Source: Aquihabitans sp. G128 | Lineage (GTDB): Bacteria; Actinomycetota; Acidimicrobiia; Acidimicrobiales; Iamiaceae | NCBI RefSeq assembly: GCF_019048865.1 | Contig: NZ_CP077604.1 | Location: 1,240,001-1,304,000, forward strand | Length of the DNA: 64,000 bases | Direction of reading: 5' to 3' | Part shown: positions 19,904-29,177 of the stretch, piece after piece | Layout: every line of letters begins with the position of its first letter | Numbering within the stretch: the first letter of the stretch is position 1 | Translations under genes and position numbers: made by a program | The notes under the pieces: model-generated | Databases searched by the model: none | What the model saw: the letters and a program-made list of their open reading frames with translations, nothing else | What the model was told of the DNA's origin: nothing

Positions 19904-20125
19904 ATGAACGACGCTGATCGCTGCCCGGTCTGTGGCGGCTCCGATGTGTCCGTGCTCGCGAACGACGAGATCCTGGGCAACCACCTTCCGGTAGGTGTCG
20001 ACGGGAACCCAGCGAAGAGCTACGGGCGATGCATGGACCGGGATTGCACGGCCGAAGTCGTCCGTGATGCTGGCGGCACGATGCCGTGGCGGGAGCTCCC
20101 TCCACTCGCCCCGCCCGGGCTCTAG
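19904..20125 (+). CDS. Small zinc-ribbon-like protein
   Basis: A 73-residue protein starting MNDADRCPVCGGSDVSVLAN, with a CPVCGG knuckle at residues 7-12 and a second Cys pair in GRCMDRDCTAE near residues 43-48, a plausible four-Cys zinc site. It is otherwise unrecognised. It lies just inside the left end of the island, converging on the integrase remnant with a few bases of overlap. It could be a small regulatory or accessory factor of the element, but short length keeps confidence moderate. Confidence 0.5.
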   Translation: MNDADRCPVCGGSDVSVLANDEILGNHLPVGVDGNPAKSYGRCMDRDCTAEVVRDAGGTMPWRELPPLAPPGL

Positions 20126-20454
20126 CCGCTCAACTCATCGCTGTCGCTCGGTGGAGCGAACACCGCCTCGACCGCCGCCCGGGTCCGGTCCTCAGAGTCC
20201 GGCCACAAGTGGCTATAGGTGTCCAGCGTTTCCGAGGCTGACGCATGGCCGAGCCGCCCTTGGACCACCTTCACCGATTCCCCGTAGCGGATCAGCGCCG
20301 ACGCGTAGAAGTGGCGCAATGCGTGGAAGCCCGTCCCCGGCTCGAGGCCGACCGACTTCGCCACCGGGCGCCAGACGTCGGAAAAGCGGGTCCGCCGGAG
20401 CGCCGCGCCCTGGCCGTTCGAGAAGATCAGACGGTCGTCGCCCGCGAGAGGTAC
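20122..20454 (-). pseudogene. Truncated tyrosine recombinase/integrase (C-terminal part)
   Basis: The frame encodes the catalytic half of a phage-type integrase: DDRLIFSNGQGAALRRTRFSDVW, then GFHALRHFYASALIRYGESV (box II HxLRH with the first active-site His and Arg), GRLGHASASETLDTYSHLWP (GH and the Tyr nucleophile). The N-terminal core-binding domain and the first catalytic Arg are absent; upstream of about 20454 the sequence loses integrase character. It probably mediated insertion at the rnpB site next to it. Without the missing parts it should be inactive. Confidence 0.8.
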
Positions 20455-20811
20455 CGAACCCCGCCCACGCGTACAGACGGCTTGCGATGCACCCGAGCGC
20501 CCTGCTCATCGCGCTGCTGTGGAACGTTCAGCTCATGTGTCGCTATGCAGGGACGCTTCCCATGACAGACCCCGACGTAGGCCGCCGGCGTGCCGTCGAG
20601 CTAGCAGGAGATGCCGCTTCGTGGGTGCCCCGTACCGCCACGGCGGTCGGGGCCGTGATCGTGGCGGTTCGGCATTACCCAGCGCCGGCGGCGCCGCGAA
20701 GCCCACCAGACGGACCATTCGCGGAGCCGCCAACTTCGATGGCGACGACCAAGCTCCAAATGCTGATCCCCTGTCGGCGAAGGTGCCAGACTCCGGCAAG
20801 GATGGACGATC
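20455..20811. other. No confident gene between integrase remnant and hsdM
   Basis: About 360 bases with overlapping open frames in several registers, none with domain character. One forward frame (about 20486-20819) encodes a 111-residue protein with a short hydrophobic stretch, but it overlaps the hsdM start and has no clear ribosome binding site. It may be decayed integrase or excisionase sequence and should contain the promoter of the restriction operon. Confidence 0.4.
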
Positions 20812-22597
20812 GTGGCTAACCCTTCAGAGATACGCCGCTGGGCACTCGAAGCCGGGTATGAGGTGGGAGACCGCGGTCGCCTGCCTGCGGCGGTGGTGGG
20901 GGCGTGGAACGCCGACCACCCTGACGACCCCCTCGTGGAGGAGGTCGAGACGGCGACGGTTCCTGCCGTCCAAACAGCGCGCCCCAAAGTGGGCTCAGCG
21001 ACGCCAAGGCGGGCGACCGGGGAGCGACCGCCACGAAGCGCCAGGAGCCTGGAGGTCTTCCTTTGGGAGGCGGCCGACAAGATGCGTGGCAACCTCGAAC
21101 CCGCTGAGTACAAGCACGTTGCGCTGGGTTTGGTATTCCTCAAGTACGTCTCCGACGCCTTCCAGCAGCGACATGCCTTCCTCGTGGACGCAACGGCAGA
21201 CGAGACGTCCGAGTACTACGTGCCCAACGAACGTCGGCGCGAGGCAATCATTGAGTCGCGCGACGAGTACACAGCGGAGAACGTGTTCTGGGTGCCTCCT
21301 GAGGCTCGATGGGATTCGATTCAGGGGCTTGCCAAGCAGCCCAACATCGGGGTGCTTCTCGATAATGCTATGGATGCGATCGAGAAGGAGAACCCAACGC
21401 TTCGAGGTGTCCTTCCCAAGACCTATGCCAAGGCAGAGATCGACAAGCGACTCCTCGGTGAGCTTGTTGATCTGATCGGCAGCATTGGATTCACCGAGGT
21501 TGACCACGGCTCCGATGACGTACTCGGCAGGGTATACGAGTATTTCCTCGGTCGATTCGCCGCAGCCGAAGGCCGGAACGCCGGCGAGTTCTATACCCCC
21601 CCGATCCATCGTCCGGCTCCTTGTGGAGATGATCGAGCCCTTCAAGGGGCGGATCTACGACCCCTGCTGCGGCTCCGGCGGCATGTTCGTTCAGTCGGCC
21701 GAGTTCCTGGCCGCGCATGGCGGCGGTCGAGACGACCTCGCCATCTATGGCCAGGAGTTCGTCGCAGCGACCTGGCGCCTTGCCAGGATGAATCTGGCCC
21801 TGCGAGGGATCGAGGCCAATCTCGGCACACACTCGGCTGAAACATTTCACCGAGACCTGTTCCCAGATCTGCGCGCTGACTTCATCCTGGCCAACCCTCC
21901 TTTCAACAAGGACGACTGGTTCACGGAGACACTCCGGGAAGACGTCCGTTGGAAGTTCGGCGTTCCACCGACCTCCAACGCCAACTTCGCGTGGGTGCAG
22001 CACATCGTTCACCACCTAGCTCCGTCGGGAGTCGCAGGTCTTGTCCTCGCGAACGGATCTCTGTCGTCAACGCAGGGAGGCGAGGGGCCGATCCGTCAAG
22101 CTCTGGTCGAAGCGGATCTCGTGGATTGCATCGTGGCGATGCCCGAGAAGCTGTTCTTCAATACCGGCATACCCGTGTGCCTCTGGTTCATCACGAAGAA
22201 CCGTGCTTCGGGATCTGGCCGGGATCGCCGCGGGGAGGTGCTTTTTATCGACGCTCGTGGGCTCGGCCATATGGAGACCCGAACGGTCCGGGCGTTTGAC
22301 GACGATGACATCGCCCGTGTCGTGACCACGTATCAGGCCTGGCGCGGCAAGGATGCCGACCTCGTGTATGAGGACGTGGCTGGCTTCAGTAGGGCCGTCC
22401 CTATCGAAGAGATCGCCGAGCATTCCTTCGTACTGAACCCCGGCCGGTACGTAGGTGCCGAGCAAGCACCAATCGACACCGAGCCCACCGACGAGAAGAT
22501 TACCCGCCTCCGATCCCTAATCCTGGCCGAGTTCGACGAGGCAGATCGACTGGAGAAGATGATCCGAAGCCGTCTTGAAGGGATGACGGGTGTCTGA
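20812..22597 (+). CDS. hsdM: Type I restriction-modification methyltransferase HsdM with N-terminal Lsr2-like domain (frameshifted)
   Basis: About 594 residues if one base is removed. Residues 4-38 ([20 protein letters not shown]) match the C-terminal DNA-binding domain of Lsr2, including the RGR that enters AT-rich minor groove. After a linker comes the HsdM helical domain ([20 protein letters not shown]), GEFYTP, then the SAM motif [10 protein letters not shown] and the catalytic NPPF in [12 protein letters not shown]. The enzyme methylates adenine in the bipartite site read by HsdS. The C run at 21596-21602 appears one base too long, splitting EFYTP from [11 protein letters not shown], the normal family sequence. 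Whether this is an assembly error or inactivation is not decidable here. Confidence 0.85.
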
Positions 22598-23786
22598 CGA
22601 CACCTATGCCTCCCTCGGAGAGGTGCTCGAGCTGGTGATCGATCGTCGCGGGATCACCCCATCAAAGCTCGGCGGGCAATGGACAACGGCCGGCGTCCCG
22701 GTCATATCGGCGGTTCACGTGAAGCGCGGTCGAGTCCTTGACGACGTCCACCGCTTCGTCGATCGGCGAACATACGAGCGATGGATGCCCACACCGTTAA
22801 GAGCAGGCGACGTCCTCCTCACGTCAGAAGCTCCGCTCGGCGAGGTGGCCTTCGTCAACAACGACCTCGAGGCAGGTCTAGGCCAGCGCTTGTTCGGCCT
22901 CCGCGGCCAGGAGAGCGCTCTCGATGGCCGGTATCTCTACTATGCGCTCCGCTCGGACCCTGTGCAGAGCCAGCTTCGCGGACGCGCGACTGGCACGACC
23001 GTCAGTGGCATCCGCCAGTCAGAACTTCTCAAGGTCAAGATCAGGCTCCCTCCGCTTCACCGCCAGCAGGCGATCGGCCGGATGCTTGGGACGTTGGATG
23101 ACCGCATTGATTCAGACCTACGCCTGGCGACCCTTGCAGAGCAGTTACTCACCGCGTTAATCGGTGCCGCTCTGCCAGATACTCCGACCGTAACGTTGTC
23201 AGCGCTGGTATCCGTTTCTCGAGACATGGTGGATCCTGCGAATTGGGGATCGATGGAGGTCGACCACTTCTCGATACCCGCCTTCGATACCGACAGACTG
23301 CCGGCGCGGAGCGCTGGAGCGGAGATCAAGAGCGGTAAGTTCGCTCTGACCCAACCCAGCATCCTGCTGTCACGCCTCAACCCAAAGACGCCGCGGCTAT
23401 GGCATGCCGTGCCGAACAACGAAGTCGCAGCGGTGTGTTCCACCGAATTCCTAGTCTTGACCCCTCAGGACGGCGCCACGCTCGCCGACGTTTGGCTGGC
23501 ATGTTGCGACCCAGTCTTTCTCGAAGTGATGCAGGGCAGGGTTACGGGTACATCTGGAAGCCACCAACGCGTGCGTCCTGACGACGTCCTGTCGCTCGAG
23601 GTGGTCGATGCGCGACATCTCTCCGAGCAGCTCCGAGCAGAAGCCACCGATCTGCTGCACCTTGCACACCACCGACGCACTGAGGCTAGAGCGCTTGGTG
23701 TGCTCCGTGATGTCCTCCTTCCAGAACTCCTGTCGGGACGCTTCCTCGCTCCCGCTGGAATGAACCACGAGGAAGAGTCGGAATGA
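22590..23786 (+). CDS. hsdS: Type I restriction-modification specificity subunit HsdS
   Basis: A 398-residue subunit with two target-recognition halves separated by conserved helices. The first half ends with the classic [29 protein letters not shown], and the second ends [15 protein letters not shown]. The variable segments, roughly residues 10-140 and 195-330, should each read half of a bipartite DNA site. The GTG start overlaps the hsdM stop by eight bases, so translation is coupled. Cytoplasmic, in complex with HsdM and HsdR. Confidence 0.9.
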   Translation: MSDDTYASLGEVLELVIDRRGITPSKLGGQWTTAGVPVISAVHVKRGRVLDDVHRFVDRRTYERWMPTPLRAGDVLLTSEAPLGEVAFVNNDLEAGLGQRLFGLRGQESALDGRYLYYALRSDPVQSQLRGRATGTTVSGIRQSELLKVKIRLPPLHRQQAIGRMLGTLDDRIDSDLRLATLAEQLLTALIGAALPDTPTVTLSALVSVSRDMVDPANWGSMEVDHFSIPAFDTDRLPARSAGAEIKSGKFALTQPSILLSRLNPKTPRLWHAVPNNEVAAVCSTEFLVLTPQDGATLADVWLACCDPVFLEVMQGRVTGTSGSHQRVRPDDVLSLEVVDARHLSEQLRAEATDLLHLAHHRRTEARALGVLRDVLLPELLSGRFLAPAGMNHEEESE

Positions 23787-26700
23787 CCGAGGGCATCAGC
23801 GAGTCAGTCGTGGAGGAGGCCTGCCTCGAATGGTTTCGGGACATGGGTTACGCGACGGTGTCCGGCTCTGAGATCGCGCACGGTGTTCAGAACGAAGAGC
23901 GAGGATCGTGGAGTGATGTGATCTTGGTCCAGCGCTTGCGCTCCGCTGTGGAGCGCCTCAATCCCAGCCTCCAACAGGAGGCGATTGAGGCCGTCGTCGC
24001 AACCATCGTCCGACCGGAGACGCAAAGTCTGATAGCGGAGAACTTCCGTCTACATCGCTGCCTGACAGAAGGAATCACGGTCGATAGCCGAGCAGACGGC
24101 GGCGAGGTCCGGTACAGCCTCGCATGGGTGATCGACTTCGACCATCCGGAGCAAAACGACTGGCTCGTTGTCAATCAGATGACCATCACCGAGCTCGGCG
24201 GAAAGAGTCGGCGACCGGACGCTGTTGTGTTCGTCAACGGATTGCCGCTCGCAGTGCTCGAGCTCAAGAATGCTGGTGGGGAAAGCGCAACTGTAAAGGG
24301 GGCTTGGCAACAAATTCAGACGTACCGCCACGACGTTCCCAACCTATTCGCATCGAATGTGGTCTGTGTGGCCTCGGACGGGCTTCAAGCTCGCGTTGGT
24401 TCCTTTACAGCAGGCTGGGAGCACTTCGCGCCATGGAAGACGATCGACAGTCCTCAAGTTGCGGTAGGTCGCCCGGAACTCGAAACCCTGGTGCGAGGGG
24501 TGTTTCACCACGCTCAGTTTCTCGACATCCTTAGGCATTTCGTCCTTTTTTCTGATGAGCCGAGCGGCCTGATCAAACGTATCGCGAAGTATCACCAGTT
24601 CTGGGCGGTAAATGCAGCAGCCTCATCGGCGATTAGGGCTGCCGGACCCTCAGGCGACCGACGCGGCGGGGTGATTTGGCATACGCAGGGTTCCGGCAAG
24701 AGCATCGAAATGGTGCTACTAGCTGCGAAGCTCGCTCGCTCCCCTGAGATGGAAAACCCGACGCTTGTGTTCATCACGGATCGCAACGACCTTGATGATC
24801 AGCTGTTTGGAGAGGTCTTCAGCCCAGCCCGCATCCTTCCGGAGAATCCAGTCCAGGTGTCGAGTCGCGCCGAGCTCCGTTCGGTCCTCGATCGTTCCTC
24901 CGGTGGCATCGTGTTCACGACGATTCAGAAGTTTGCGCCCGATGTCGCCGGCGATGCTCACCCGAGGTTGACCGAGCGCCGGAACGTGGTGGTGATCGCG
25001 GATGAGGCACATCGCAGCCAGTACGACTTTCTGGATGGCTTTGCTCGACACCTTCGAGATGCGTTGCCCAATGCCACCTACCTCGGCTTCACCGGCACGC
25101 CGATCGAGTCCGGGGATAGGTCGACGGGCCAAGTGTTCGGCGACTACGTGGACGTCTACGACCTCACGCGGGCTGTTGAGGACGGGGCGACCGTCCCGAT
25201 CTACTACGAGTCTCGCCTCGCGCGTGTGGGACTCGTCGAGTCAGCTCTAGACGAGATGGATGCCGCTCTCGCTCAGGTGACAGAGGGACAGGAGATCGAC
25301 GAGGCCGAGCGGGCGAAATCCAGATGGTCTCGTGTGGAGGCGATAGTTGGGTCGAGCCAGCGACTTGATCTCGTTGCGGCAGACATCGTGAGCCACTGGG
25401 AGGCGAGGCGCGCCGGCTTGATCGGCAAGGCGATGATCGTATGCATGAGCCGCCGCATCTGCGTCGAGCTCTACGAACGGCTCGTCACCCTCCGCCCTGA
25501 CTGGCACGACGACGATCCGGCCTCCGGCGCAATCAAGGTAGTTATGACCGGGTCTGCTGCTGACCCCCTTTCCTTTCAGCCGCACCTCCATTCCAAGGAG
25601 ATCCAAAGGTCGATCAAAGCGCGGGCCAAGGATCCGAACGATCCGTTGGAGATCGTCATTGTTCGCGACATGTGGCTGACAGGCTTCGATGCTCCACCGG
25701 TCCATACGATGTACGTCGACAAGTACATGCAAGGAGCGGGCTTGATGCAGGCAATCGCTCGCGTCAATCGGACGTTTCGCGACAAGCCGGGCGGTCTGAT
25801 CGTTGACTACATGGGCATCGCCCACAAACTCCGTGAAGCTCTCGCTGCGTACTCGCCCTCCGATCAGGAACAAGCAGGAGTGCCGATCGAGAAGGTCGTC
25901 GACTTGCTGCGCGAGAAGCATGACGTCTGTTCCGGGATCCTTCACGGTCACCCCTGGTCCGCAGATCCGGGGTTGTCCGCCGGGAACCGGCTACAGGAAC
26001 TTGCCGGCGCGACCAACTTCGTCCTTGCTGACCCTGACCGTAAGCGCCGATTCCTCGACGAGGCGCTGGCACTTGTCAAGGCGTTCGCGCTGGCAGGAGC
26101 TCGGGACGAAGCGATTGCTCTTCGAGATGACGTTCGATTCTTCGCCGACATTCGTACGGCGGTCATCAAGCTCGAGGCTGCGGACGGCGGAGCGAGATCC
26201 ATGTCGCGGGATGGCGTCGAGGTTGATACAGCTATCGCGCAGATCGTCTCGGAGGCAGTCGCGGGTCGCGACGTAGTCGATATCTACACAGCCGCTGGTC
26301 TTGCACGGCCAGATGTGTCGGTCCTATCGGACGAATTTCTGGACCAACTCGCCACGAGCGACAAGCCTCACCTGCAGATCGCGGCGTTGCGACGGCTTCT
26401 TGAGGACCAGGTGCGCTCGGTTCGACGCACCAGTGTCGTTCAAGGTCGGCTGTTCTCCGAACTCCTCGAGGAGGCGATCAACCGATACACGAATCGAGCG
26501 CTCTCGACCGCCCAGGTCATCGCGGAGTTGGTCGAGATCGCCAAGCTCATGCGAGCCGCAGGTCAACGGGCAGCGGACCTCGGACTGAGTGCCACCGAGG
26601 TGGCGTTCTACGACGCTGTGTGTCAGAACGACACAGCGATCCTCGAGCTCGGCGACGAAACCCTGAAGACAATCGCGCGATCTCTCGTGATGACAATTCG

Positions 26701-26884
26701 CAACTCGGCCACCATTGACTGGGCCGTCAAGGAGTCCGTGCGCGCTGCGATGCGTTCGAGAATCCGACGTCTTCTTGCTCGCTATGACTACCCACCCGAC
26801 AAGGAGGCGCGCGCCATTGAGCTGATTCTGGAGCAGGCTGAGCTCGCAGCCAGGGACACCGACGCAGAATGGCCCGCGTCGTGA
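23783..26884 (+). CDS. hsdR: Type I restriction endonuclease subunit HsdR
   Basis: A 1033-residue motor-nuclease of normal length. The PD-(D/E)xK nuclease site is seen as RRPDAVVFVNGLPLAVLELKN (Asp146, Glu160, Lys162). Superfamily 2 helicase motifs follow: Walker A IWHTQGSGKSIEM, motif II DEAHRSQYDF, motif III LGFTGTPIE and a motif VI region MQAIARVNRTFRDKPGG. It translocates DNA from the HsdS site and cleaves at a distance. The ATG overlaps the hsdS stop (ATGA). All key residues I can see are intact, so restriction depends on the state of hsdM. The SIR2 gene follows after 22 bases. Confidence 0.93.
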   Translation: MTEGISESVVEEACLEWFRDMGYATVSGSEIAHGVQNEERGSWSDVILVQRLRSAVERLNPSLQQEAIEAVVATIVRPETQSLIAENFRLHRCLTEGITVDSRADGGEVRYSLAWVIDFDHPEQNDWLVVNQMTITELGGKSRRPDAVVFVNGLPLAVLELKNAGGESATVKGAWQQIQTYRHDVPNLFASNVVCVASDGLQARVGSFTAGWEHFAPWKTIDSPQVAVGRPELETLVRGVFHHAQFLDILRHFVLFSDEPSGLIKRIAKYHQFWAVNAAASSAIRAAGPSGDRRGGVIWHTQGSGKSIEMVLLAAKLARSPEMENPTLVFITDRNDLDDQLFGEVFSPARILPENPVQVSSRAELRSVLDRSSGGIVFTTIQKFAPDVAGDAHPRLTERRNVVVIADEAHRSQYDFLDGFARHLRDALPNATYLGFTGTPIESGDRSTGQVFGDYVDVYDLTRAVEDGATVPIYYESRLARVGLVESALDEMDAALAQVTEGQEIDEAERAKSRWSRVEAIVGSSQRLDLVAADIVSHWEARRAGLIGKAMIVCMSRRICVELYERLVTLRPDWHDDDPASGAIKVVMTGSAADPLSFQPHLHSKEIQRSIKARAKDPNDPLEIVIVRDMWLTGFDAPPVHTMYVDKYMQGAGLMQAIARVNRTFRDKPGGLIVDYMGIAHKLREALAAYSPSDQEQAGVPIEKVVDLLREKHDVCSGILHGHPWSADPGLSAGNRLQELAGATNFVLADPDRKRRFLDEALALVKAFALAGARDEAIALRDDVRFFADIRTAVIKLEAADGGARSMSRDGVEVDTAIAQIVSEAVAGRDVVDIYTAAGLARPDVSVLSDEFLDQLATSDKPHLQIAALRRLLEDQVRSVRRTSVVQGRLFSELLEEAINRYTNRALSTAQVIAELVEIAKLMRAAGQRAADLGLSATEVAFYDAVCQNDTAILELGDETLKTIARSLVMTIRNSATIDWAVKESVRAAMRSRIRRLLARYDYPPDKEARAIELILEQAELAARDTDAEWPAS

Positions 26885-26906
26885 TGGCTGCGAACGGGCG
26901 GCGACC

Positions 26907-27944
26907 GTGAACGACTCACGCGATGACGAGTTCGACGAGTCGCTGCGGCTGGAAGGGCCGCTGGTTGTGGCAGACGTAGAGCTCGATCCCGCGGATGCAC
27001 TGTGGTCACTCGATGAGGAGAGCTACAAGGCGAAGGCACTCGACTGGCAGGACGAGCGGAGAGCAGCCCACGAGCAACGCCTGGCCGAAATCCTCCAGTT
27101 CAAGGCCAACGGAGAGCGCTACAGCGCGCTGATGAAGGCAATTGAGGAGTCGCAGGTCGTTCCGTTCGTGGGGGCCGGTCTCTCCGCGCCATGTGGCGCA
27201 GCCACCTGGGGCGAGCTCATGCAGCAGCTGATCGACCACCTCAATACTCCGCTCGAGTCTGCTTCCGCCCTTCTAAGTGAGGGCCGCTTCGAGGAGGCGG
27301 CGGAGGCGATCGCAACGGCGCTGGGAGAGCCGCTCTTCCTGGAGCGCGTTCAGGCGAACATTGGATTGGCGCGCCATCTCCGAGGGGCGGTTCGTCATTT
27401 ACCGACCATCTTCGACGGTCTCACGATCACCACCAACCTCGACCGCATCCTGGAGAAGAGTGATACGGCCTTCGGCTCGCCGTACGCCGACATCTTCTAC
27501 CAGGCGATTCCGGACGCGTTCCAAGACCTTGTTTCTCAGAACCACCACATGTTGCTCAAACTCCATGGTGACGAGTTGATTGCTGAGACCTGGGTTCTGC
27601 GGTCGAGCCAATACGACGAGCGATATGGTCCGATGGAAGCGCCGGACCTCGAACGCCCGTGGCCAAGTGCGCTGGCCTGGGTCTATCGGGTGAAGTCAGT
27701 TCTCTTCATCGGCTGCAGCCTGTCGGTCGACCGCACTGTTCGAGTCTTCGAGGCGGTGATTGCTAAACATGGCGCAGTCACGGTTCCGAGTCACTACGCG
27801 TTTCTTCCACGCCCACTCGACGACGTCACCTGGGATGAGCGCGAGCTTCTGCTGGCCGAGCATCGGATCTACCCGATCTGGTACCCGCACGGAGATCATG
27901 AGTGCGTGGAGTCGCTGATTTTCGGCCTCATGGAGCGCGACTAG
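26907..27944 (+). CDS. SIR2-like domain protein, probable defence NADase
   Basis: A 345-residue protein. After a charged, coiled-coil-like N-terminus of about 75 residues comes a SIR2 domain: VVPFVGAGLSAPCGAATWGE with the NAD-binding GAG at 89-91, TTNLDRILE near 175-183, and LLKLHGD with His220 in the catalytic position. The following WVLRSSQYDERY matches the pattern of defence-type SIR2_2 proteins. Such domains deplete NAD when phage infection is sensed. The GTG start lies 22 bases after hsdR, so it is probably in the restriction operon. Whether it acts with the RM enzyme, with the convergent TIR gene or alone is unknown. Confidence 0.83.
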   Translation: MNDSRDDEFDESLRLEGPLVVADVELDPADALWSLDEESYKAKALDWQDERRAAHEQRLAEILQFKANGERYSALMKAIEESQVVPFVGAGLSAPCGAATWGELMQQLIDHLNTPLESASALLSEGRFEEAAEAIATALGEPLFLERVQANIGLARHLRGAVRHLPTIFDGLTITTNLDRILEKSDTAFGSPYADIFYQAIPDAFQDLVSQNHHMLLKLHGDELIAETWVLRSSQYDERYGPMEAPDLERPWPSALAWVYRVKSVLFIGCSLSVDRTVRVFEAVIAKHGAVTVPSHYAFLPRPLDDVTWDERELLLAEHRIYPIWYPHGDHECVESLIFGLMERD

Positions 27945-28142
27945 ACGAAATTCCCTCGACTGGGGATGGCGCTATCCGACCTCAGGGAATCAATGTCAAT
28001 GCCCTTTCGACGGCTCTGGGGAGCTGTGACGACCCGGGCTGGGAGCCGGCCGGCAAACGGCTGACTCCGACCAGCTTCCGACACCTGCTGCCGCCCGGCG
28101 GCGATGAGGCGCGAGCCAGGGATCGGTAGGCCGAGCGTCTCG

Positions 28143-28973
28143 CTAGAACATGCGTAGCGGGGCCCAAGCCATCAATAGAGTCTTTTCCCCGACCGTCGAG
28201 AAATCAATCGTGACCTCTTGCTTGTCGCCTGAGCCGCGTAAGTCGAGCACAGTCCCAACGCCCCACTTCTTGTGCACGACCCGATCGCCAGGCTTTAGCT
28301 CGCTGGCGGGATTCCCATCAGCCCAGCGGCCCGCAATTTCCCACACGGCGTCGGCGTCGATCACGTACCCACGCTCGCTCCGCGACGGAGCCGAGGAGCT
28401 GAGCATGGCCTCGATGCCTTCGAGGCGGTTGTCCATAGCAACGAGTACATCCTCCGTTGAGGGAGGAGGCGGGGCTTCGTGGGTCGGCTCCGGAAGTTGG
28501 TCGAGCCGCTCACTGAACGCGGGCCATGCCGCCCCAAACGCAAGCTCGAGAATGTGGGACTCCACTTTCGCTTCCCCGAGCAAGTCGTTCAGATCCGCAA
28601 CCAATCTGTAGGTCCCATCTTTGTCAGCAGAAACCGAATTGAAGTGCTGTAGCGGGCTTCCCACCTGGCCGGGAGTCACGCCTATGAGAAAGGGAATGAC
28701 CCGCGCTCTTCCGAGCTCGCGGGCGATCGCTCCCGTCTCGAAGTGAATCCAACGGCTGTCCAGGTTGTCCTCCGTCAGCACGGCGACACAGAGCTCGTAG
28801 TGACCGAGAACCTCGCTGAGCTCATCGAACCAGCGAGTGCCACTGCGAATTGAGTCGCTCGAGAGCCAGGGGCTCACCATCTGAAGAGCTCGCGGCAAGA
28901 AGTCACTGAGTGCCTTAGCCGCTTCATGGGATCGGACCCCCGACCAACTGACGAAGATCGGCATGCGTTCCAT
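28143..28973 (-). CDS. TIR-domain protein with C-terminal PcrA/UvrD-like Tudor domain
   Basis: A 276-residue protein. Residues 4-150 form a TIR domain: PIFVSWSG at the first strand, WLSSDSIRSGTRWFDELSE, then VAVLTEDNLDSRWIHFETGA, where Glu79 is the expected NAD-cleaving residue. A Pro-rich linker and a short helical stretch (about 170-200) lead to residues 226-276, LKPGDRVVHKKWGVGTVLDL through KTLLMAWAPLRMF. This closely resembles the Tudor-like C-terminal domain of PcrA/UvrD helicases (GDRVxHxxFGxGxV...EKxLxxxxAPL), which contacts RNA polymerase. No helicase motors are present. It converges on the SIR2 gene, has native-like islands codon use, and sits at the right end of the island. It is probably an abortive-infection effector. 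Confidence 0.85.
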   Translation of the reverse strand: MERMPIFVSWSGVRSHEAAKALSDFLPRALQMVSPWLSSDSIRSGTRWFDELSEVLGHYELCVAVLTEDNLDSRWIHFETGAIARELGRARVIPFLIGVTPGQVGSPLQHFNSVSADKDGTYRLVADLNDLLGEAKVESHILELAFGAAWPAFSERLDQLPEPTHEAPPPPSTEDVLVAMDNRLEGIEAMLSSSAPSRSERGYVIDADAVWEIAGRWADGNPASELKPGDRVVHKKWGVGTVLDLRGSGDKQEVTIDFSTVGEKTLLMAWAPLRMF

Positions 28974-29118
28974 CGTGCGAGGCTAGCTAGCGGTGCGCGG
29001 ACAGTCCGCGAGCGACCCGGAATGGGCGAGAAGCGACGAGAAGTGACCGGCAGGAAATCAGCGGCTCAGCGGCCAGATTCCGAGGAACCCGCAGGTCACT
29101 GCTCCCCCGCTGACCGAT

Positions 29119-29152
29119 CCCCGCCTACAGACCGGCTCACCGTCACCACACC
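29119..29152 (+). repeat. Right attachment site (attR)
   Basis: A 34-base direct repeat of 19797-19830 with four substitutions. Some bases further left, near 29082, GAGGAACCCGCAGGT also resembles rnpB (GAGGAACCCTCAGGT near 19732), suggesting a decayed displaced rnpB 3' end. The region 28974-29177 holds no gene. Confidence 0.75.
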
Positions 29153-29177
29153 GGCCTGACCGCCTGCAGGTTCCAGG

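Noticed and set aside
20486..20819. 111-residue forward frame just before hsdM
   Set aside because: Overlaps the hsdM start, has no clear ribosome binding site and no recognisable domain; left as an unassigned stretch.
28143..28973. Thoeris system (TIR ThsB plus SIR2-SLOG ThsA)
   Set aside because: The SIR2 protein has no visible SLOG domain, the genes converge rather than form an operon, and the TIR protein has an extra Tudor-like tail.
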